Positions 1-8,248 are shown, counted from the stretch's first letter. The stretch: 23,922 bases of DNA from M30B53 sp964600785 (GCA_964600785.1 CAZRKH010000014.1:1-23922); one strand, 5' to 3'. The notes: a model not told the origin generated them from the sequence alone. Numbers and translations are program-made.

Positions 1-291
1 TGGCAAATCGAGTTGTTCTTCAAGTGGATCAAGCAGCACCTTCGCATCAAAGCATTTTTCGGCACGAGCGAAAACGCGGTGAAGACGCAGATCTGGATCA
101 CGATCAGCGTGTACGTGCTCGTGGCGATCGTGAAGAAGGAACTCTGGGTCGAGCGAAGCCTCGACGAAATCCTTCAGGTCTTGAGCCTCGCGCTGTTTGA
201 AAAAACGCCGCTTTTACAGGCCCTTCAGGCACAAATTGACGCATCCGATCGGGACACCGATCGTAACCAGTTGAGATTGTTCGACTTATAA
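1..291 (+). CDS. IS4-type transposase, C-terminal end only (cut by window edge)
   Basis: This is the last 96 codons of a DDE transposase of the IS4 kind; the 5' part lies outside the window. The reading frame is open from base 1 and begins WQIELFFKWIKQH. It contains the glutamate (E4) and the lysine seven residues later (K11) of the family's YREK signature, Y-x2-R-x3-E-x6-K; the Y and R are upstream of the window. The C-terminus NQLRLFDL resembles the usual ending of these enzymes. An in-frame TTG at 13 is not a real start, because homology-like sequence continues upstream of it. The protein would cut and rejoin the ends of its own insertion sequence. Whether the full copy is intact cannot be judged, and no terminal inverted repeat can be assigned without the other end. 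Confidence 0.85.
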   Translation, partial: WQIELFFKWIKQHLRIKAFFGTSENAVKTQIWITISVYVLVAIVKKELWVERSLDEILQVLSLALFEKTPLLQALQAQIDASDRDTDRNQLRLFDL

Positions 292-303
292 CCGGACAGT
301 AGT

Positions 304-376
304 GGTGCCAGCCACCAAATCCAGGGGGTTTGGGAAACGCCCTTTCCCTGTTTACCCAAATTTGGTGGCTGGCACC
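304..376. repeat. 73-bp nested palindrome (REP/MITE-like)
   Basis: Two perfect 17-bp inverted arms lie at 304-320 (GGTGCCAGCCACCAAAT) and 360-376. An inner inverted pair, GGGAAA (332-337) and TTTCCC (343-348), surrounds a 5-nt loop. Both pairs share the same centre at about 340, so this is one dyad, not two chance hairpins. It begins 12 bp after the transposase stop. It could be a REP-like or miniature mobile repeat, the remnant of an IS end, or a strong bidirectional transcription barrier. Short open frames running through it look spurious. Confidence 0.75.
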
Positions 377-674
377 TTTTCCCGACCCACACTGGACGCT
401 TGTGTCCCCTTCTCAAAAACAACTCTCCAACACCGGCCACCTGGGGCGGCACGTTTCGTGCCGAACAGGATTGCCATGGAAGGCTTTTTCCACGCGCAGT
501 CAGGTGAGCAAGCGTCGACCCGCCGTCGTGCTCGCGTCGCCGCGACGATGTTTCGGTGGATGCTGCCGACCCGCCCGCGCCAGTGTGTCATGGCGACGGA
601 CGGGAAGGTCGGCTCACCGGGACGGCTCCAGAACGGCTTGGTCCGTCTCGTGCACAACTGTGAGTCGCTGTGAG
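377..674. other. Unassigned DNA between the palindrome and tRNA-Met
   Basis: About 300 bp with no gene I can support. Three overlapping open frames cross it (about 100 to 125 codons, two plus and one minus). None shows a recognisable domain, hydrophobic pattern or ribosome binding site, and they are rich in Arg, Pro and Ser as expected for out-of-frame high-GC DNA. It may be insertion-sequence debris, given the transposase end and palindrome to its left. Confidence 0.5.
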
Positions 675-748
675 TAGCGGCGGCCGGACTTGAACCGGCG
701 ACACCAGGCTTATGAAGCCTGTGCTCTAACCAACTGAGCTACGCCGCC
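675..748 (-). tRNA. tRNA-Met (anticodon CAT), probably elongator
   Basis: A full 74-nt cloverleaf can be drawn on the minus strand: 7-bp acceptor stem, D arm beginning GCTCAGTTGG, 5-bp anticodon stem CAGGC/GCCTG with anticodon CAT at 712-714, a 5-nt variable loop and a T arm GCCGG-TTCAAGT-CCGGC. The acceptor ends in a G1-U72 wobble with discriminator A73. CCA is not encoded. The D-arm region (GTAGCTCAGTTGGTTAGAGC) is the same type as E. coli elongator tRNA-Met, so I favour elongator Met over the lysidine-modified Ile(CAU) tRNA. The initiator type is unlikely, since its hallmark is an unpaired 1:72. Confidence 0.93.
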
Positions 749-799
749 AACGCGACGGCCGGCCCACCGAAACCCGGGGGCCGGCCGCAACACATCAGA

Positions 800-805
800 A
801 GTATA
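800..805 (-). promoter_or_regulatory. Candidate -10 element for tRNA-Met
   Basis: On the minus strand TATACT lies about 50 bp upstream of the tRNA 5' end, in the gap between the tRNA and the thioredoxin-like gene. It matches the sigma-70 -10 consensus at five of six positions. A clear -35 at 16-18 bp is not evident; TCGACA occurs but only 14 bp away. Confidence 0.35.
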
Positions 806-838
806 CCCGACGAATCCGATGTCGATCAGACGCGGGCC

Positions 839-1423
839 TCACTCCACCAAACTGCAGGAAGCTTCCACGATGGCATCGATTTTGTCGTCGGTCAGTCCAT
901 CCTTCGGGAAGGCGTGGTTGGCCACCACCTTGCCCTCCTTGTAGCAGACGACCGTGAGATCGGCCTCGGGGGCGATCGAGAGGTTCGGCGGGCCGTTCTC
1001 GGCGTCGTCAGGCACCACAAAGGCGACCCGCTCGATACCGTTGGCCTTCACGAACTCCGCTGCAGCTTTCTTCAGGCTTTCGCCGTCGGTGCCGATCATG
1101 TTCACGAAGCTGGTGAGCTTCTCCGCCTGGTGCTCCTCGACCTCCTCCTCGATCTTCTTCACGAGCTTGGCAAGGGCCGCGTCACCGGTGCGGGCGAAGA
1201 CCATCACCACCGGCTTGTTGCCGGTGCGGCAGCGATAGCAGAGATGCTTGCCGTCATCGACGCCGTCGTCCGGGTTGCCCGCCACCTTCGTGACTTGGAA
1301 GGCACCGACCCGTTCGCCCGGCTGAGGGCCGCTGGTGACCTCCGCCCTGGCCGTGGCAGAGGCGAGCACGAGCCCGGTGGCCACGAGCACCGCCGAGCAC
1401 AATTTCAGGGGTTCAGAATGCAT
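839..1423 (-). CDS. Secreted thioredoxin-like protein, unknown function
   Basis: A 194-residue protein with a clear Sec signal peptide: positively charged start, hydrophobic stretch at about residues 9-22 and a likely cut after ATARA (residue 27). The mature part has a LCYRCRTGNKP segment in which C62 and C65 form a CxxC followed by a strand-like VVMVFAR. This is the arrangement at the start of thioredoxin or peroxiredoxin-like folds. A charged helix (KIEEEVEEHQAEK) and later strands follow. A strong ribosome binding site (AAGGAGA, read on the minus strand) sits about 7 nt before the ATG. It is likely periplasmic. The redox role is inferred from the CxxC only; the cysteine pair could equally bind metal. 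It is monocistronic, divergent from the aldehyde dehydrogenase gene. Confidence 0.8.
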   Translation of the reverse strand: MHSEPLKLCSAVLVATGLVLASATARAEVTSGPQPGERVGAFQVTKVAGNPDDGVDDGKHLCYRCRTGNKPVVMVFARTGDAALAKLVKKIEEEVEEHQAEKLTSFVNMIGTDGESLKKAAAEFVKANGIERVAFVVPDDAENGPPNLSIAPEADLTVVCYKEGKVVANHAFPKDGLTDDKIDAIVEASCSLVE

Positions 1424-1632
1424 CAGAAATCTCCTTCAGGGATTGCAGTCAATCGGGAAACCATCCCGATACGCCATTACCGTATCCGCGGGGGCCCGGC
1501 CGCGGCAACAATCCGCCTATCGCCCGGCCAAGACCTGCCGAAGTCCGCGACCGAGACTTGGCCTCAACGATCGAGTGTCAGTAGACTCCGAGACTGACGA
1601 AACGATCAAAAAGCAAGAAAAGAGGAGAACCG

Positions 1633-3111
1633 ATGGCTACGATCACCCGCCCCGCCTCGGCCGCCGAGGTGCCCATCCGCCAGACGCAGTGCTTCATCGG
1701 CGGCGAATGGGTGCCCGCCCGCAGCGGTCGCAGTTTTGATTCGATCAATCCCGCCACCGAGGAGGTGATCGCGAGCGTCGCGGAAGGGGATGCCGCCGAC
1801 GTCGAGGCGGCCGTGCGGGCCGCCAGGCAGGCCTTCGATTCGGGGCCCTGGCCGCGGATGGATGCCCGCGAGCGGGGCCGGCTGATCCTGCGGCTGTGCG
1901 ACCTGATCGAGGAGGAGATCGACGAGCTGGCCGCCCTTGAAACACTCGACAACGGCAAGCCCTTTTCCGACTCCCGCAAGGTCGACCTGCCGCTGGCGCT
2001 TTCGGTGCTCCGCTACTACGCCGGATGGGCCGACAAGATCCAGGGCCAGACGATCCCCGTGTCGGGCAACTACTTCACCTACACCCGCCGTGAGCCGGTG
2101 GGCGTGGCCGGCCAGATCATTCCCTGGAACTTTCCGGTATTGATGGTTTCCTGGAAATGGGGCCCGGCCCTCGCGGCCGGCTGCACGATCGTGATGAAGC
2201 CGGCCGAGCAGACGCCGCTGACCTGTCTGCGACTGGCAAGGCTGGCCCAGAAGGCGGGCATTCCCGACGGCGTGATCAATGTGGTACCCGGCTTCGGGCC
2301 GACCGCCGGGGCCGCGATCGTCAAGCATCCGGGCGTCGACAAGGTGGCCTTCACCGGATCGGGCGAAACCGCGCAGGTGATCATGCGGCAGGCCGCTGAT
2401 ACCCTCAAGCGGCTGACCTTCGAACTCGGCGGCAAGAGCCCCAACATCGTGCTTGCCGACGCCGACATGGCCGCCGCGGCAATGGGAGCCCACGTGGGCA
2501 TCCATCTCAATCAGGGGCAGTGCTGCTGCGCGGGCTCGAGACTCTTCGTGGAGGACTCGGTGCACGACGCCTTCGTGGAGCGGGTGGTCGAGCTGAGCCG
2601 CAGTCGCCGCGTGGGTGATCCCTTCGATTCCGCCACCGAGCAGGGGCCGCAGGTCGATCGGGCCCAGTTTGACAAGATCATGGGCTACATCGAGCAGGGC
2701 CGGGCCGAGGGGGCGACCTGCGCCACCGGCGGTGGCCGTGTGGGCGGCCGCGGCTTCTTCATCGAACCGACGATCTTCACCGACGTCACCGACGAGATGG
2801 CGATCGCCCGCGAGGAGATTTTCGGCCCGGTGCTCTCGGTGCTGCGGTTCAAGGATATCGACGAGCTTGTCGAGCGGGCCAACGCCACGAGCTTCGGTCT
2901 CGCCGCGGCGGTCTGGACTCGCGACGTGGCTCGGGCCCACGACATTGCCCGCCGGGTGCGGGCCGGCACGGTGTGGGTCAATTGTTACGACGTCTTCGAT
3001 CCGGCGGCGCCTTTTGGCGGCTTCAAGAGCTCCGGCTTCGGCCGCGAACTCGGCGAGCGGGGCCTCGACCCCTACCTGGAAACCAAGACGGTCACCGTGA
3101 GCCTGGACTGA
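1633..3111 (+). CDS. NAD(P)-dependent aldehyde dehydrogenase, ALDH1/2 class
   Basis: A 492-residue cytosolic enzyme that oxidises an aldehyde to the acid with NAD(P). The whole ALDH fold is present: IPWNFP with the oxyanion-hole Asn (N166), GSGE cofactor loop, FELGGKSPN with the general base E264, and GQCCCAGSR with three consecutive cysteines (C297-C299), the middle one being the expected nucleophile. The triple-Cys form is the one seen in animal ALDH1/ALDH2. The length equals the family norm. The ATG is preceded by GAGGAG. The molybdopterin oxidoreductase gene begins 41 bp downstream on the same strand, so an operon is likely. The substrate cannot be read from sequence; acetaldehyde, betaine aldehyde or other small aldehydes are possible. 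A direct role in formaldehyde metabolism is only suggested by the distant H4MPT genes. Confidence 0.93.
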   Translation: MATITRPASAAEVPIRQTQCFIGGEWVPARSGRSFDSINPATEEVIASVAEGDAADVEAAVRAARQAFDSGPWPRMDARERGRLILRLCDLIEEEIDELAALETLDNGKPFSDSRKVDLPLALSVLRYYAGWADKIQGQTIPVSGNYFTYTRREPVGVAGQIIPWNFPVLMVSWKWGPALAAGCTIVMKPAEQTPLTCLRLARLAQKAGIPDGVINVVPGFGPTAGAAIVKHPGVDKVAFTGSGETAQVIMRQAADTLKRLTFELGGKSPNIVLADADMAAAAMGAHVGIHLNQGQCCCAGSRLFVEDSVHDAFVERVVELSRSRRVGDPFDSATEQGPQVDRAQFDKIMGYIEQGRAEGATCATGGGRVGGRGFFIEPTIFTDVTDEMAIAREEIFGPVLSVLRFKDIDELVERANATSFGLAAAVWTRDVARAHDIARRVRAGTVWVNCYDVFDPAAPFGGFKSSGFGRELGERGLDPYLETKTVTVSLD

Positions 3112-3152
3112 GCACACCCAAACTCGACCGCGCAGGATCACGAGTCTGACAC

Positions 3153-5444
3153 ATGGCACGAGTGCGAACCGGTGGCGGCTGGCGGGCGATCCGCTACACC
3201 TTCCAAAAGGCCCGCGAGGCCGGCGGGCTGTGGAAGTTTTGGAAGGCGATGCGGTCGCGGAACACCTGCAAGACCTGCGCGCTTGGCATGGGCGGCCAGC
3301 AGGGGGGGATGGTCAACGAGGCCGGCCGCTTTCCGGAGGTCTGCAAGAAGTCGTTTCAGGCGATGGTTGCCGACATGCAGGGGGCGGTGAAGCCCGACTT
3401 CTTCGCCACCTACTCCGTTCCCCAGCTGCAGGGCTTCTCGCCGCGGGAACTCGAGCACTCCGGCCGCCTCGTCGAGCCGGTGATCCTCGAGAAGGGGTCG
3501 CAGCACTACCGGCCGATCACCTGGGGTGAGGTGATGGAGCGGATCGCGGCCAAGCTGCTGGCCATCGAGCCGGATCGCAGTTTCTGGTATTTCAGCGGTC
3601 GCAGTTCCAACGAGGCCGGCTTCCTGCTGCAGCTCCTCGCCCGCATCTACGGCACCAACCACGTCAACAACTGCAGCTACTACTGCCATCAGGCCAGTGG
3701 CGTGGGCCTCTCGAGCGTGCTTGGCAGCGGGGCGGGCACCGTCAAGCTCGAGGACATGGAGCAGGCCGACTGCGTGTTTCTCATCGGTGGCAACCCGGCG
3801 AGCAACCATCCCCGCATGATGCGGTCGCTGATGATGGTCCGCCGCAGTGGCGGCAAGGTGATCGTGGTCAACCCGATCCGCGAGACGGGCCTGGTCAACT
3901 TCTCGGTGCCCAGCGATCCGTGGAGCCTGCTGTTCGGTTCTGAAATCGCCAGCAGCTACGTGCAGCCCCATCTCGGGGGCGATCTGGCGTTGATCTACGG
4001 CATCATGAAGCGGGTGCTCGAGCTGGGGGCGGCCGACGAGCCCTTCCTCGCGGCCCATGCCCACGGCTGGGAGCAGCTCAAAAGCCGTCTGGAGAGCCTC
4101 CCCTGGGAGGAGATCGTGGAGAAGTCGGGCGTGGCGGCCGACGTGATCGACGACCTCGCCGGGCAGTATGCGGCGAGCCAGCGAACCGTCTTCGCCTGGA
4201 CGATGGGAGTCACGCACCACACCCACGGAGCGGCCACGGTGCAGGCGATCGCCGCACTGGCCCTGATGCGGCACATGGTCGGCCGTGCGGGTGCCGGTCT
4301 GCAGCCGATCCGCGGTCATTCCAACATCCAGGGCATGGGCACGGTGGGGGTCACGCCGAAGCTCAAAGAGGCGATTTTCCACCGACTGCAAAACCACTTC
4401 GGCGTGGGCTTGCCCACCGGCAAGGGCTACGACACCCTGGAATGCCTGGAGGCGGCCGACCGCGGCGAGATGGACTTCGCGATGTGCCTCGGCGGCAATC
4501 TCTACGGGGCCAGTCCCGACGCCGCCTTCACCCGGCGGGCCCTGGGAAGGGTGGGGATGGTTGTCACGATGAGCACCTCACTCAACACCCATCATGCCCA
4601 CGGCCTGGCCGCGGAGGAGACGATCATCCTGCCGGTGCTTGCCCGCGACGAGGAGCCGGAGCCCTCCACGCAGGAGAGCATGTTCAGCTACGTGCGGCTT
4701 TCCGATGGCGGAAAGCCCAGGCATGCCGCGGGCGTTGATGCGGCCAGCGGCGAGCCCTACGGGCCCCGGAGCGAGGTGGCGATCATCGCCGAATTGGCCC
4801 AGCGGGTGCTGGGGGAGCAGGGGCCGGTCAGGTGGGCCGAGATGGCCCACACCAGCACGATCCGCAAGGCGATTGCGAAGATCGTGCCCGGCCTCGAGCA
4901 GATCGGCGAGATCGATGCGACGCGGCGGGAGTTTTCGATTCCTGGCCGGGCCCTCGACACCCCCCGCTTCCCGACCGACGACGGGCGGGCGAGGCTTTTC
5001 GTGCACGACCTGCCACCGCCGCCGGAAGGGTTGCAGCTGATGACGATCCGCAGCGAAGGGCAGTTCAACACCGTCGTCTATGAGGAGGAGGATCTCTACC
5101 GCAACCAGACGCGGCGGGACATCGTGCTGATCCATCCTGACGACATCGCGCGGCTGGGGCTCTCCGCGGGTGGCCGCTGCCGGATCGCGAGCACCGCCGG
5201 CGAGATGCGGGGGCAGGTGGTGGCGGCCTTTGAGGAAATTCGCCCCGGCTGCGTGGCGATGTACTACCCCGAGAGCAACGTGCTCGTGCCGACGACCGCC
5301 GACCCGCTCTCGCGAACGCCCGCCTACAAGCGGGTCGAGGTGACGATTCGCCCCGACGAGGGCCAGACGTCGGGCAGCGGTGTCTTCCGCCCGGAGTTGG
5401 TCGCCGCCGGCACGCCGCGGGACCGTATGAATCAGTGCGGCTGA
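3153..5444 (+). CDS. FdhF/YdeP-type molybdopterin oxidoreductase (formate dehydrogenase-like)
   Basis: A 763-residue member of the molybdopterin oxidoreductase family. The N-terminus has three cysteines (C39-x2-C42 and C64) in the YdeP-like arrangement rather than the four-Cys 4Fe-4S site of classical formate dehydrogenases. The segment YYCHQASGVGL aligns with the active site of E. coli FdhF, where selenocysteine is followed by His; here C178-H179 occupy those places, so a molybdenum ligand is retained. FLIGGNPASNHPRMM is the conserved cofactor-binding stretch. A C-terminal molydopterin-dinucleotide-binding domain (about 620-740) follows, including TIRSEGQFNT. No Tat signal is visible, so it is probably cytoplasmic. 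Formate oxidation is likely but not proven; YdeP-type relatives have poorly known substrates. It lies just after the aldehyde dehydrogenase and ends 43 bp before the convergent mutS stop. The start is preceded by only a weak AGGA. Confidence 0.88.
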   Translation: MARVRTGGGWRAIRYTFQKAREAGGLWKFWKAMRSRNTCKTCALGMGGQQGGMVNEAGRFPEVCKKSFQAMVADMQGAVKPDFFATYSVPQLQGFSPRELEHSGRLVEPVILEKGSQHYRPITWGEVMERIAAKLLAIEPDRSFWYFSGRSSNEAGFLLQLLARIYGTNHVNNCSYYCHQASGVGLSSVLGSGAGTVKLEDMEQADCVFLIGGNPASNHPRMMRSLMMVRRSGGKVIVVNPIRETGLVNFSVPSDPWSLLFGSEIASSYVQPHLGGDLALIYGIMKRVLELGAADEPFLAAHAHGWEQLKSRLESLPWEEIVEKSGVAADVIDDLAGQYAASQRTVFAWTMGVTHHTHGAATVQAIAALALMRHMVGRAGAGLQPIRGHSNIQGMGTVGVTPKLKEAIFHRLQNHFGVGLPTGKGYDTLECLEAADRGEMDFAMCLGGNLYGASPDAAFTRRALGRVGMVVTMSTSLNTHHAHGLAAEETIILPVLARDEEPEPSTQESMFSYVRLSDGGKPRHAAGVDAASGEPYGPRSEVAIIAELAQRVLGEQGPVRWAEMAHTSTIRKAIAKIVPGLEQIGEIDATRREFSIPGRALDTPRFPTDDGRARLFVHDLPPPPEGLQLMTIRSEGQFNTVVYEEEDLYRNQTRRDIVLIHPDDIARLGLSAGGRCRIASTAGEMRGQVVAAFEEIRPGCVAMYYPESNVLVPTTADPLSRTPAYKRVEVTIRPDEGQTSGSGVFRPELVAAGTPRDRMNQCG

Positions 5445-5487
5445 GTCCCGCCCCGCGCGCCGCGGCGAGAGCGGTTCGTTGTTCCTG

Positions 5488-8037
5488 CTAGTCGAAGAGC
5501 GACCGCTGGGGGGTGACTGGCCGCCCGCCCGCGGCCGGCCTGCGGCGGGGTCTCACGGTGGCGCCGGCCGCCTCGGTCTCCAGGCCCACCAGCAGATCGC
5601 CGGCCCGCTCCACCACCCGCTGGGGCACGCCGGCCAGGCGGGCCACGTGCACTCCCCAGCTTGTGTCGGCGGCGCCGAGGGCGACCCGATGCACAAAGAC
5701 CAGTTCATCGTGATGCTGCTCCACAAGCACCTGGGCATTACCGACGCCGGGCAGCTTTTCGAGAGCGGCAAGCTGCAGGTAGTGGGTCGCGAAGAGCGTG
5801 CGGCAGCCGATCTGGGCCTGCAGGTGCTCGACCACCGCCTGGGCGATCGCCAGGCCGTCGAAGGTGCTGGTGCCGCGGCCGACCTCGTCGAGGATCACCA
5901 GGCTCGAGCCGGTGGCCCGATTGAGGATTCTCGCCGTCTGGGCCATCTCCACCAGGAAGGTGCTCGCGCCGCGGGCGAGGTCGTCGCCGGCGCCGATCCG
6001 GGCGAAGAGCCGGTCGACGATTCCGATTCGGCAGGCCCTGGCCGGCACGAAGCTGCCAGCCTGGGCGAGCACGCTCAGCAGGGCCGCCTGGCGAATGAAG
6101 GTGCTCTTGCCACCCATGTTCGGCCCGGTGACCAGCAGGATCGCCGGAGTGTCGTCTGCGGCCGGCGAGGCCGGCGGGCGGGCCGCGAGGGAAAGGTCGT
6201 TGGCCACGATTGATCCGGCCGGCAGCATTGCCTCGAGCACGGGATGGCGGCCGGAATCGATTTCGAGTTCACCGCCCGTGGTGATCTCCGGCCGCACCCA
6301 GCCGCGGCTGCGGGCCACGTCGGCCAGCGAGACGAGCACGTCGAGATTCGCGAGAATACCGCTGGCCCGGTCGAGCCGGACCCGGGCGTCGGCCAGAGAA
6401 TCCCGAAGTTCCTCGAGCAGGCTGATCTCTCGGCGGATCGCCTCTTCCTCGGCCCCGAGCACCTGCCGCTGCCGCTCGTCGAGTTCGGCGGTCGTGTACC
6501 GCTCGGCGTTTTTGACGGTCTGCTTGCGGACATATTCCGGCGGCACCTTCTCGGCGTGGGCCCGCCCCACTTCGAGGAAGAAGCCGAACACCCGGTTGTA
6601 GCCGACCTTCAGCGAGCCGATGCCCGTCCGCTCCACCTCGCGGGCCTGGTAGCGGGCGATCCAGGCCTTGCCGCCACTGGCAAGCTCACGAAGTTCGTCG
6701 AGCCGCTCGTCGAATCCCTGCCGGATGAAGCCGCCCTCTCTGGCAGCGACCGGGCAGCCCTCGGTGAGGGCGGAGGCAAGACGGGCGGCGAGATCGTCAC
6801 AGGGATCGAGGCTGTCGCGGAGTTCGCCGAGCAGGCCCGTTGCCGTGTCGAGCAGGCGGAGCAGGCCCGGCAGCATCGCCACGGTATGGCCGATCCGTTC
6901 GAGGTCGCGGGGCCCGGCCCGCCGGGTGACCACTCGGCCCACGAGCCGCTCGAGATCACCCACGCCGGCGAGACATTCGGCCAGCCCCGCTGCCAACGGT
7001 GGGTCGTCCACGAGCCGGGTCACCGCATCGAGCCGCTCGTCGATCGCCAGCTTCTCCACCAGCGGGGATCCGATCCATGCGGCCAACAGGCGACCGCCCA
7101 TGGGGGTCCGGGTGCGGTCGAGCACGCCGGCGAGCGACCCCTCCCGAGAGCCGCTGGCGAGGCCGCGGAGCAGTTCGAGGCTCCGCCTGGAAGCCTCATC
7201 GATCTCCATCCGCAGGCCCGGCCGCCAGGCGGCAAGGGTGTCGATCCTGGCCACCGCCGCCGGTTCGTTCTCCTCGAGGTAGGCCACGATTCCGCCGGCC
7301 GCGGCGATACCCGCCGCGTCGTGCGGCAAATCGAAACCGAGGCCCTCGAGCCGACGGTCGCCCAGTCCCCGGGCCAGCGCCGCTTCGGTCGCGGCCGGCT
7401 CGAACCACCAGTCGGGACGGGCGGTGAGCACCCGCGACCCTCCGGCCTCACGCAGCATCGTCTGCACCGCCTCACGGTCAGTCTCGCCGCAGAGGCATTC
7501 GGCCGGGTCGAGAGCAAGCAACAAGTCGGCAAGGTCGTCGCGGTCGACAACCGCCGCCTCGAAACGTCCTCCGGCCACGTCGATCCAGGCCACGCCCGCG
7601 CGGCCCGGTCGGTCTTCACCGCCGCTTTGGCGGGGCTCGATGCGGATCGCCACGAGCCAGTTGCTGCGGGTCGGCTCGAGAAGCGACTCGTCGGCCGCGA
7701 TTCCCGGTGTCACGATCCGGGTCACCTCGCGGCGGAGCAGGCCCTTGGCGGGTCTGCCGTCGGCCGGTGGCGACTCCACCTGCTCGCAGATCGCCACCCG
7801 GCGTCCGGCAGCCACGAGCTTTGCCAGTTGCGGGTCGAGCTGGTGGTGGGGAAAGCCCGCCATCGGCATCGCGTCGGGCCCCTTGTCGCGGCTGGTGAGC
7901 GTCAGCCCAAGCAGGTCGGCCACCTCGCGGGCGTCGTCGCCGAAGAGTTCATAGAAGTCTCCCATCCGGAACAGCAGCACCGCACCCGGACAACGGGCCT
8001 TGGCCTCTTCGAACTGTTGCATCATTGGCGTCGGCAT
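5488..8037 (-). CDS. mutS: DNA mismatch repair protein MutS
   Basis: An 849-residue mismatch-recognition ATPase. The N-terminus MPTPMMQQFEEAK leads into GDFYELF, whose Phe-x-Glu (F28, E30) wedges at the mismatch. Connector, core and clamp domains follow, then the ABC ATPase with Walker A GPNMGGKS (638-645) and Walker B VILDEVGRGTSTFDG, and a C-terminal helix-turn-helix (GVPQRVVERAGDLL). The length matches MutS1 (E. coli has 853). I place the start at 8037 because MPTPMMQQ matches the family N-terminus. An in-frame ATG at 8136 would add 33 unrelated residues and run through the SRP RNA promoter. It is transcribed away from ffs-dnaX and converges on the oxidoreductase gene. No mutL is in the window. 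Confidence 0.97.
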   Translation of the reverse strand: MPTPMMQQFEEAKARCPGAVLLFRMGDFYELFGDDAREVADLLGLTLTSRDKGPDAMPMAGFPHHQLDPQLAKLVAAGRRVAICEQVESPPADGRPAKGLLRREVTRIVTPGIAADESLLEPTRSNWLVAIRIEPRQSGGEDRPGRAGVAWIDVAGGRFEAAVVDRDDLADLLLALDPAECLCGETDREAVQTMLREAGGSRVLTARPDWWFEPAATEAALARGLGDRRLEGLGFDLPHDAAGIAAAGGIVAYLEENEPAAVARIDTLAAWRPGLRMEIDEASRRSLELLRGLASGSREGSLAGVLDRTRTPMGGRLLAAWIGSPLVEKLAIDERLDAVTRLVDDPPLAAGLAECLAGVGDLERLVGRVVTRRAGPRDLERIGHTVAMLPGLLRLLDTATGLLGELRDSLDPCDDLAARLASALTEGCPVAAREGGFIRQGFDERLDELRELASGGKAWIARYQAREVERTGIGSLKVGYNRVFGFFLEVGRAHAEKVPPEYVRKQTVKNAERYTTAELDERQRQVLGAEEEAIRREISLLEELRDSLADARVRLDRASGILANLDVLVSLADVARSRGWVRPEITTGGELEIDSGRHPVLEAMLPAGSIVANDLSLAARPPASPAADDTPAILLVTGPNMGGKSTFIRQAALLSVLAQAGSFVPARACRIGIVDRLFARIGAGDDLARGASTFLVEMAQTARILNRATGSSLVILDEVGRGTSTFDGLAIAQAVVEHLQAQIGCRTLFATHYLQLAALEKLPGVGNAQVLVEQHHDELVFVHRVALGAADTSWGVHVARLAGVPQRVVERAGDLLVGLETEAAGATVRPRRRPAAGGRPVTPQRSLFD

Positions 8038-8071
8038 GACCCGCGAAATGTAGCACAGCACGAGGGGTGTT

Positions 8072-8100
8072 TTGACCAAGAGGCCCCTCCCGCGTACAAC
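8072..8100 (+). promoter_or_regulatory. Sigma-70-type promoter for the SRP RNA
   Basis: TTGACC (8072-8077) and TACAAC (8095-8100) are separated by exactly 17 bp, matching the -35 and -10 consensus at five and four positions. Initiation would be expected near 8107, just before the SRP RNA stem that starts at 8135. It lies in the 97-bp gap between the mutS start and ffs. Transcription may continue into dnaX. Confidence 0.6.
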
Positions 8101-8134
8101 ACAGTCGGTCGTTCTCATGGTCCGAGACGTGGCC

Positions 8135-8248
8135 ACGGCCGCCGATGAGAGGCCCCTGCGATGGGGACCTGCGAACCTGGTCAGGGCTTAACCGCAGCAG
8201 CCATAAGCAGTCATCCCTTTGTGCGGTGGGCCTCTCATCGGCGGCCGT
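8135..8248 (+). ncRNA. ffs: Small bacterial SRP RNA (4.5S RNA)
   Basis: The ends form a perfect 21-bp inverted repeat (8135-8155 with 8228-8248), giving a long hairpin of about 114 nt, the size of E. coli 4.5S RNA. Its tip carries the SRP core at 8179-8202: GGTCAGG, a 10-nt apical part, then AGCAGCC. This is the same 24-nt length and the same flanking bases as the E. coli Ffh-binding domain (helix 8 with symmetric and asymmetric loops). The tetraloop is UAAC, of the URRC class, instead of GGAA. The RNA binds Ffh and directs membrane-protein translation to the membrane. It sits directly upstream of dnaX, as in Bacillus. The exact ends are uncertain by about 5-25 nt, because the promoter suggests transcription from about 8107 and processing may follow. 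Confidence 0.92.

Noticed and set aside
302..673. Small proteins encoded across the palindrome region
   Set aside because: The first part is simply a translation of the repeat, and the rest has no recognisable domain or ribosome binding site.
1606..4397. Long minus-strand frames opposite the aldehyde dehydrogenase and oxidoreductase genes
   Set aside because: Both sense genes are full length with active-site motifs; the antisense frames show no family features.
8038..8136. 33-codon N-terminal extension of MutS
   Set aside because: It covers the SRP RNA promoter and lacks similarity to MutS; MPTPMMQQ at 8037 is the family start.
6244..8148. 634-codon plus-strand frame opposite mutS
   Set aside because: It is antisense to an intact mutS with all motifs and is rich in His/Gly/Pro, typical of a high-GC shadow frame.
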